Source: Pseudomonadota bacterium | GTDB lineage: Bacteria > Pseudomonadota > Alphaproteobacteria > Rs-D84 | Direction of reading: 5' to 3' | Assembly: GCA_030531915.1 (NCBI GenBank) | Contig: JAUNMD010000005.1 | Span: 14,988 to 24,217, forward strand | DNA length: 9,230 nt | Shown: positions 5,783-9,230 of the stretch, one piece after another | Position numbering within the stretch: position 1 is the first letter of the stretch | Layout of the letters: every line of letters begins with the position of its first letter | Notes under the pieces: model-generated | What the model was told of the DNA's origin: nothing | Database searches by the model: none | Seen by the model: the letters and a program-made list of their open reading frames with translations, nothing else | Made by a program: the position numbers and the translations under genes

Positions 5783-7716
5783 GCCATATTACCTTTGTGT
5801 TCAATTCCGTAAACCAGCAAATCGCCACGCGATTTATTTTGCAGCTTTGCACGCGCACCACTGAATGCCATACGCTTGCCCTGTGATGAAACCTTGTTCA
5901 TATTTTCACGCACACGCGTTATGTCACGTTGCACACGGCGATTGCCATTTGCCAATGCCAATTTATAGTTCGCCAATGCCTTTTGCAGGTTGCCCTGTTG
6001 TTCATATGCAAATCCGGCATTATAGTACGCCGCCGCATATTGCCCCTTGTCCCCAATGCGGTGGACAATTTCACGCACCTGTGCGATGGCATCATCATAC
6101 ATACCCAATTTATTGTACGTCGCCGCCAAGTCATTGTGCAACAACGCATTGTTCGGGTACAGCGACAACATATTTCTGTATTTTGCCGCCGCGGTGACAA
6201 AGTCCCCTGCCTTGTATGAATCAATCGCATCAGCATACAATTCATCATATTCCAGAACATACGTCTTGACCGCAATATTGTCCGTATTGCCGATTTCTGT
6301 ATCCAGCGTCGGAACATGTTGGGCAATTTCACGATTACCCAATTCGCATTTACCCCCGCGACACAGTTCCACAATATCCGGTGGCAGATAATCACTAATC
6401 TTTTTCCACCGCGCCAACGACAACCCATTTTTATTCACTGGATTTTCCAGCCATTTATAAAACTTGGCATACGTATCACGATTGACGCGACGATTTTCTG
6501 AATTATTACCGATAAAGAACGCTTCTTTGTCTTCGTCCATGCATCTGTAAAACTCATACATGCCGTTTACCGGACAATCCAGCAACATATTTGGTGTAAT
6601 GTCACCGGTGAACAGCCCTGCCTCCAACCAGCGTCGCCATTGCACACCGCGACCACCGGCCAAGAAACCGCCCAGTTTATCACCCAACACGTCCGTCGTG
6701 CCACCGTGCAACCATTGCTGGCCAAACGATGTTTCGTCTTTTTCTAAAATGGGGTATTGGGCAAAGCGTTGCAAAATCAAACTGTCTGGGGTCGCATAAC
6801 CAAATTCATCAAAATCCGCACGCAACGCCGCAAAACGTTCACGGGTATTTCTGGCCTTTGGATTTTCAATCAATTTAGAATACGAATTATACACAATCGA
6901 CCCAGTCCCCAGCGCACGTTCGGTCGTCGAAATATCAACATCTGGCACAGCCGTATCATAACAGTACATGATAAAATACGTTTCGCCCGCTTCCAAATGC
7001 CAACGCGCCAGTTCATATGCCTCGTCATTTGTAATTGGTTTTGTGTTCGCCGTCACGGGCGTTTTATCTTTCAACATTGTTGAACCAAAGCCAATCGTCC
7101 AAACCCCACGCGAATCTTTGTACGGCACATGCATACCATTGCCGTCAACATGAATCCCTTCTTTGGCAATCAGGTCTGCAATCAAGAATGGCGTTATACT
7201 CTGCATTTTGTCCAGATATGCGGCATATGTCCCACGGCGCGCCTCTTCTACTTCGCGTTCGGCGCGGCGTTCTTGCACGGTTTGCACAATGTCCGGCCCA
7301 TATTTCATCGTGGCCGCGCCCGCCCCCGCCAACAGCGACAGCGCAAAATACCATTTCAAATGTGCAACTAAATTCGGATTCTTTTTTCTGAACTTGGACA
7401 GTTTATTTTCTGTGCCATCTTTGTTCAGTTTAACATCTTTGGCTGCGCCCGATTTTTCCATATGACGCAAAATGGCGTTATCCAATACCGCCACACGTGC
7501 CAGCCACAGCATAAATTGCGTACCGCCCGCCGCCAACCACGCCGACCACTTGGCCGTACCCAACGCCGCAATACCCGCAACCGCACCGGCATTTAATTTG
7601 TCGCCCGTGGCGCGCGCACGCACATATTCCACCGGACGCGTTGCACCAATTTTCTTGCGCAACTTGGCCGCGGCCTCTTCGGGACTATGCACGATTTTTC
7701 TGAATTTTTCCGACAT
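5779..7716 (-). CDS. Membrane-anchored GH24 lysozyme-like protein with C-terminal TPR repeats
   Basis: This 645-residue protein has an N-terminal region with hydrophobic segments at about 44-80 and 117-136, separated by a Lys/Arg-rich stretch (84-115), so the rest is predicted to lie in the periplasm. Residues about 165-375 resemble phage-type lysozyme (GH24, muramidase): 'LIAKEG' with E186, 'YKDSRGVWTIGFGST' (199-213) with D201 and T207, and a terminal 'RGVQWRRWLEAGLFTG' (356-371) like the family's closing helix. The E-D-T triad has the T4 lysozyme D-T spacing, but E-D is 15 residues rather than 9. C452 and C457 ('CRGGKC') could form a disulfide. Residues about 485-600 are about three TPRs, for example 'ADAIDSYKAGDFVTAAAKY' and 'AAYYNAGFAYEQQGNLQKAL', which probably hold a partner protein. 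Start: ATG 7716, one nt after the upstream stop, with AGGA in front; earlier in-frame starts lie inside the mucR-like gene. Activity is unproven; there are no phage genes nearby. Confidence 0.85.
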   Translation of the reverse strand: MSEKFRKIVHSPEEAAAKLRKKIGATRPVEYVRARATGDKLNAGAVAGIAALGTAKWSAWLAAGGTQFMLWLARVAVLDNAILRHMEKSGAAKDVKLNKDGTENKLSKFRKKNPNLVAHLKWYFALSLLAGAGAATMKYGPDIVQTVQERRAEREVEEARRGTYAAYLDKMQSITPFLIADLIAKEGIHVDGNGMHVPYKDSRGVWTIGFGSTMLKDKTPVTANTKPITNDEAYELARWHLEAGETYFIMYCYDTAVPDVDISTTERALGTGSIVYNSYSKLIENPKARNTRERFAALRADFDEFGYATPDSLILQRFAQYPILEKDETSFGQQWLHGGTTDVLGDKLGGFLAGGRGVQWRRWLEAGLFTGDITPNMLLDCPVNGMYEFYRCMDEDKEAFFIGNNSENRRVNRDTYAKFYKWLENPVNKNGLSLARWKKISDYLPPDIVELCRGGKCELGNREIAQHVPTLDTEIGNTDNIAVKTYVLEYDELYADAIDSYKAGDFVTAAAKYRNMLSLYPNNALLHNDLAATYNKLGMYDDAIAQVREIVHRIGDKGQYAAAYYNAGFAYEQQGNLQKALANYKLALANGNRRVQRDITRVRENMNKVSSQGKRMAFSGARAKLQNKSRGDLLVYGIEHKGNMA

Positions 7717-7717
7717 A

Positions 7718-8092
7718 TTATTTTTCCTGTTTTGATTTTCCCAGACCTGTTTTCTTGGCAATCTTTGACCGACGCGATGCATAGTTCGGCGCAACAAATG
7801 GATAGTCCGCCGGCAATCCCCACTTTGCACGATACGCGTCCGGCGTCAGGTTAAATTTACGGCGAATATAACGACGCAACATAACGTGCCACGTGCCATC
7901 TTCCAGACATTGAATTTTATCTGGGCGCACAGAATCCGCAATCTGACGCGGGGACACCGATGCCCCACGCAATGTTTCACGCGCCGATGCCACCGCCGCC
8001 GCCATGGTCAGTTCCGGATTTGCCGCCATTGCCGCCGCCGCCAGATTGGCAACCGCCAATGTAAATTCGGAATTTTTATCATCATTTACCAA
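7718..8092 (-). CDS. MucR/Ros-family transcriptional regulator lacking zinc-ligand histidines
   Basis: MucR/Ros proteins are alphaproteobacterial regulators that bind AT-rich promoters and control surface, exopolysaccharide, cell-cycle and virulence genes. The match is clear: 'SPRQIADSVRPDKIQCLEDG' (47-66), 'FNLTPDAYRAKWGLPADYPF' (80-99) and 'VAPNYASRRSKIAKKTGLGK' (100-119). The N-terminal part is Ala-rich, as in MucR oligomerisation regions. The zinc finger is altered: C62 and D65 remain, but the histidine positions hold Y75 and K79/F80. I choose the TTG at 8092 (124 residues): AGAGGG (8106-8101) stands 8 nt upstream and the -10 box lies before it, whereas the longer frame opening at 8134 starts upstream of the -10 box. 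TAA overlaps no base of the next ATG but is only 1 nt from it. Family certain, start likely, zinc loss seen directly. Confidence 0.9.
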   Translation of the reverse strand: MVNDDKNSEFTLAVANLAAAAMAANPELTMAAAVASARETLRGASVSPRQIADSVRPDKIQCLEDGTWHVMLRRYIRRKFNLTPDAYRAKWGLPADYPFVAPNYASRRSKIAKKTGLGKSKQEK

Positions 8093-8121
8093 TTGATAAA
8101 CCCTCTTTTTTCTAATACAAT
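8093..8121 (+). promoter_or_regulatory. Sigma70-type promoter of rarA
   Basis: TTGATA (8093-8098), a 17-bp spacer and TACAAT (8116-8121) form a near-consensus promoter. Transcription would begin near 8128, giving a leader of about 43 nt before the rarA ATG. The -35 box directly abuts the TTG start codon of the divergent mucR-like gene, and the spacer holds that gene's ribosome binding site on the other strand. Confidence 0.6.
8101..8106 (-). promoter_or_regulatory. Ribosome binding site that decides the TTG start of the mucR-like gene
   Basis: AGAGGG on the minus strand, 8 nt before the TTG at 8092-8090. It is the only good Shine-Dalgarno match upstream of this frame, and no in-frame ATG exists before the conserved domain except one inside the alanine-rich N-terminus. 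Confidence 0.65.
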
Positions 8122-8122
8122 C

Positions 8123-8151
8123 ATTATACCACAAAATAAACAGTAAATAAA
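8123..8151 (-). promoter_or_regulatory. Extended -10 promoter of the mucR-like operon
   Basis: Minus-strand TGGTATAAT (hexamer TATAAT at 8128-8123) is a perfect extended -10. The -35 is weak (TTATTT at 8151-8146, 17-bp spacer), within a strongly AT-rich block (about 8107-8170). Transcription would start near 8116, inside the -10 box of the rarA promoter, so the two promoters probably exclude each other. AT-rich DNA of this kind is what MucR proteins bind, so autoregulation is plausible. Confidence 0.6.
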
Positions 8152-8170
8152 ATCAAAGTAAAACATAATT

Positions 8171-9230
8171 ATGCCCGACGAAACCAGACCTCTTGCCGAT
8201 TTAATGCGACCACGCACGATTGATGAAGTTATCGGTCAAACCCAACTGTTGGGGGAAAACGGACTGGTGCGTCGCATGGTTGATAATCACAAATTGTCCA
8301 ACCTGATTTTGTGGGGGCCGCCGGGGTGTGGCAAGACGACGATTGCACGTGCATTGGCAAATTCTGTGGATATGGATTTTGTGCCAATGTCCGCGGTATT
8401 TTCCGGCACCGCCGATATAAAAAAGGCGATGGAAACCGCAAAACTAAATCGCAATTTGGGCCGCAACACATTACTGTTTATCGACGAAATTCACCGGTTT
8501 AATAAAACCCAGCAAGATACCCTGTTGCCTTACCTAGAAGATGGCACAGTCGTATTCATGGGCGCAACCACCGAAAACCCCAGTTTTAATTTGAACAACG
8601 CGTTACTGTCGCGTTGCCACGTCGGGGTATTGTCGGGGTTATCGCACGACGATTTGATGGAATTGATAAATCGTGCAGAAAAATTTACAGAAAAAAAATT
8701 GCCATTAAACGAAGATGCCCGTAATCATCTGGCCGATATTTCTGACGGTGATGCACGATTTTTGCTGAACACAATCGAATACCTGATAAACGCAAATTTC
8801 AAAACGGAACTGAACCCCGATGCGTTGGATTCCGTGATACAAAAGCGCGCGCCCCTGTCCGACAAATCGGGCGACGAACATTACAATCTGATTTCGGCTG
8901 TACATAAATCATTGCGCGCATCAGACACCGATGCCGCCCTGTATTGGACGGCGCGCATGATGACATCAGGCCAAGATCCGATGTACCTGTTCCGCCGCTT
9001 GGCACGGTTTGCAATGGAAGATGTGGGTCTGGCCGATCCAAACGCAATGCAAATGGCATTGTCTGCATGGCAACTGTATGAACGCATGGGCAGTCCAGAG
9101 GGGGACTTGGCCCTGACCGAACTGGTAATTTATCTGGGCACTGCGCCAAAAAGCATTGGAAATTATCGCGCGCAAAATGCGGCGTATGCCGCTGCACGCG
9201 CCACCGGCAGCGTTCCGCCACCGAAAAACG
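8171..9230 (+). CDS. rarA: Replication-associated recombination protein RarA/MgsA, AAA+ ATPase (partial, 3' end missing)
   Basis: RarA is a clamp-loader-like AAA+ ATPase that acts at stalled replication forks; relatives are yeast Mgs1 and human WRNIP1. The 353 codons present, about four fifths of the usual 430-450, are open to the window edge. Visible motifs: 'PLADLMRPRTIDEVIGQ' (7-23), Walker A 'GPPGCGKTT' (49-57), Walker B 'LLFIDEIHRFNK' (101-112) with D105-E106, sensor-1 'GATTENPSFNLNNALLSR' (131-148) ending in the probable arginine finger R148, 'DGDARFLLNTIE' in sensor 2, and 'ISAVHKSLRASDTDAALYW' plus 'EDVGLADP' in the tetramerisation domain typical of RarA rather than RuvB or DnaX. The ATG (8171) begins the conserved N-terminus; no strong Shine-Dalgarno sequence precedes it. 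It is divergent from the mucR-like operon. Identification is secure. Confidence 0.95.
   Translation, partial: MPDETRPLADLMRPRTIDEVIGQTQLLGENGLVRRMVDNHKLSNLILWGPPGCGKTTIARALANSVDMDFVPMSAVFSGTADIKKAMETAKLNRNLGRNTLLFIDEIHRFNKTQQDTLLPYLEDGTVVFMGATTENPSFNLNNALLSRCHVGVLSGLSHDDLMELINRAEKFTEKKLPLNEDARNHLADISDGDARFLLNTIEYLINANFKTELNPDALDSVIQKRAPLSDKSGDEHYNLISAVHKSLRASDTDAALYWTARMMTSGQDPMYLFRRLARFAMEDVGLADPNAMQMALSAWQLYERMGSPEGDLALTELVIYLGTAPKSIGNYRAQNAAYAAARATGSVPPPKN

Noticed and set aside
5919..6428. Minus-strand frame in another phase within the TPR region
   Set aside because: It overlaps the well-supported TPR repeats on the same strand and is Arg/Met/Trp-rich, as expected of an out-of-phase reading.
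5779..7716. Prophage remnant, suggested by the lysozyme-like domain
   Set aside because: No holin, spanin, tail, capsid or integrase gene is present, and the domain is fused to membrane and TPR parts in a housekeeping operon.
7717..7830. Longer start for the GH24-TPR protein (38 extra residues)
   Set aside because: The extension lies wholly inside the mucR-like gene in another frame and is Arg-rich; ATG 7716 has AGGA upstream and the usual coupled spacing.
7985..8045. GCC-rich trinucleotide runs that look like a simple repeat
   Set aside because: They encode the alanine-rich N-terminal region of the MucR-like protein and are interrupted; ordinary coding low complexity.
7886..8146. Plus-strand open frame opposite the mucR-like gene
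   Set aside because: It is antisense to conserved MucR sequence, Arg/His-rich and without a recognisable domain.
1..9230. Alternative genetic code, tRNA or rRNA genes, CRISPR arrays, insertion sequences
   Set aside because: TGA ends trmB, the 982-1656 gene and the GH24 gene, so the code is standard for stops; no cloverleaf, spaced direct repeats, transposase or terminal inverted repeats were seen.

Overview
The window reads as a compact, gene-dense stretch (nearly no non-coding DNA) of a Gram-negative alphaproteobacterial chromosome of roughly balanced base composition. The alphaproteobacterial assignment rests on a MucR/Ros-family regulator and a small ribbon-helix-helix protein of the type common in that class (RHH_4-like). 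An apolipoprotein N-acyltransferase domain indicates an outer membrane with lipoproteins. TGA is used as a normal stop codon. The dense packing, gene fusions and hypothetical genes would fit a host-associated or gut lineage, but that is inference.

Layout. Positions 1-297 (minus): 5' part of a RimJ/RimL-type GNAT acetyltransferase. 343-1008 (plus): trmB, tRNA m7G46 methyltransferase, divergent from the GNAT gene and perhaps leaderless. 982-1656 (minus): an unrecognised 224-residue protein whose 3' end overlaps trmB by 27 bp. 1700-3762 (plus): four tightly packed genes: a two-helix membrane protein with a cytoplasmic domain, an unrecognised 168-residue protein, a 146-residue protein resembling the SUKH/YrhA (SMI1/KNR4-like) fold, and a 65-residue RHH_4-like protein. 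3761-3790: a perfect-stem bidirectional terminator. 8092-3776 (minus): a three-gene operon of a MucR-like regulator without its zinc-binding histidines, a membrane-anchored GH24 lysozyme-like protein with C-terminal TPRs, and a single-frame YbeY-Lnt fusion. 8171-9230 (plus): rarA, cut by the window end, transcribed divergently from the mucR-like gene across a 78-bp AT-rich gap with interlocked promoters.

How the genes fit together. The minus-strand operon joins a regulator to envelope functions (a peptidoglycan-hydrolase-like domain and lipoprotein N-acylation) and to 16S rRNA maturation (YbeY), with stop/start contacts of 1 nt and a 4-bp ATGA overlap that suggest translational coupling. The most unusual items are the YbeY-Lnt fusion, the GH24-TPR membrane protein, the zinc-ligand-less MucR homologue and the uncharacterised four-gene cassette at 1700-3762. 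No tRNA, rRNA, insertion sequence, CRISPR array or phage structural gene was seen. No stretch over 300 bases lacks a gene.
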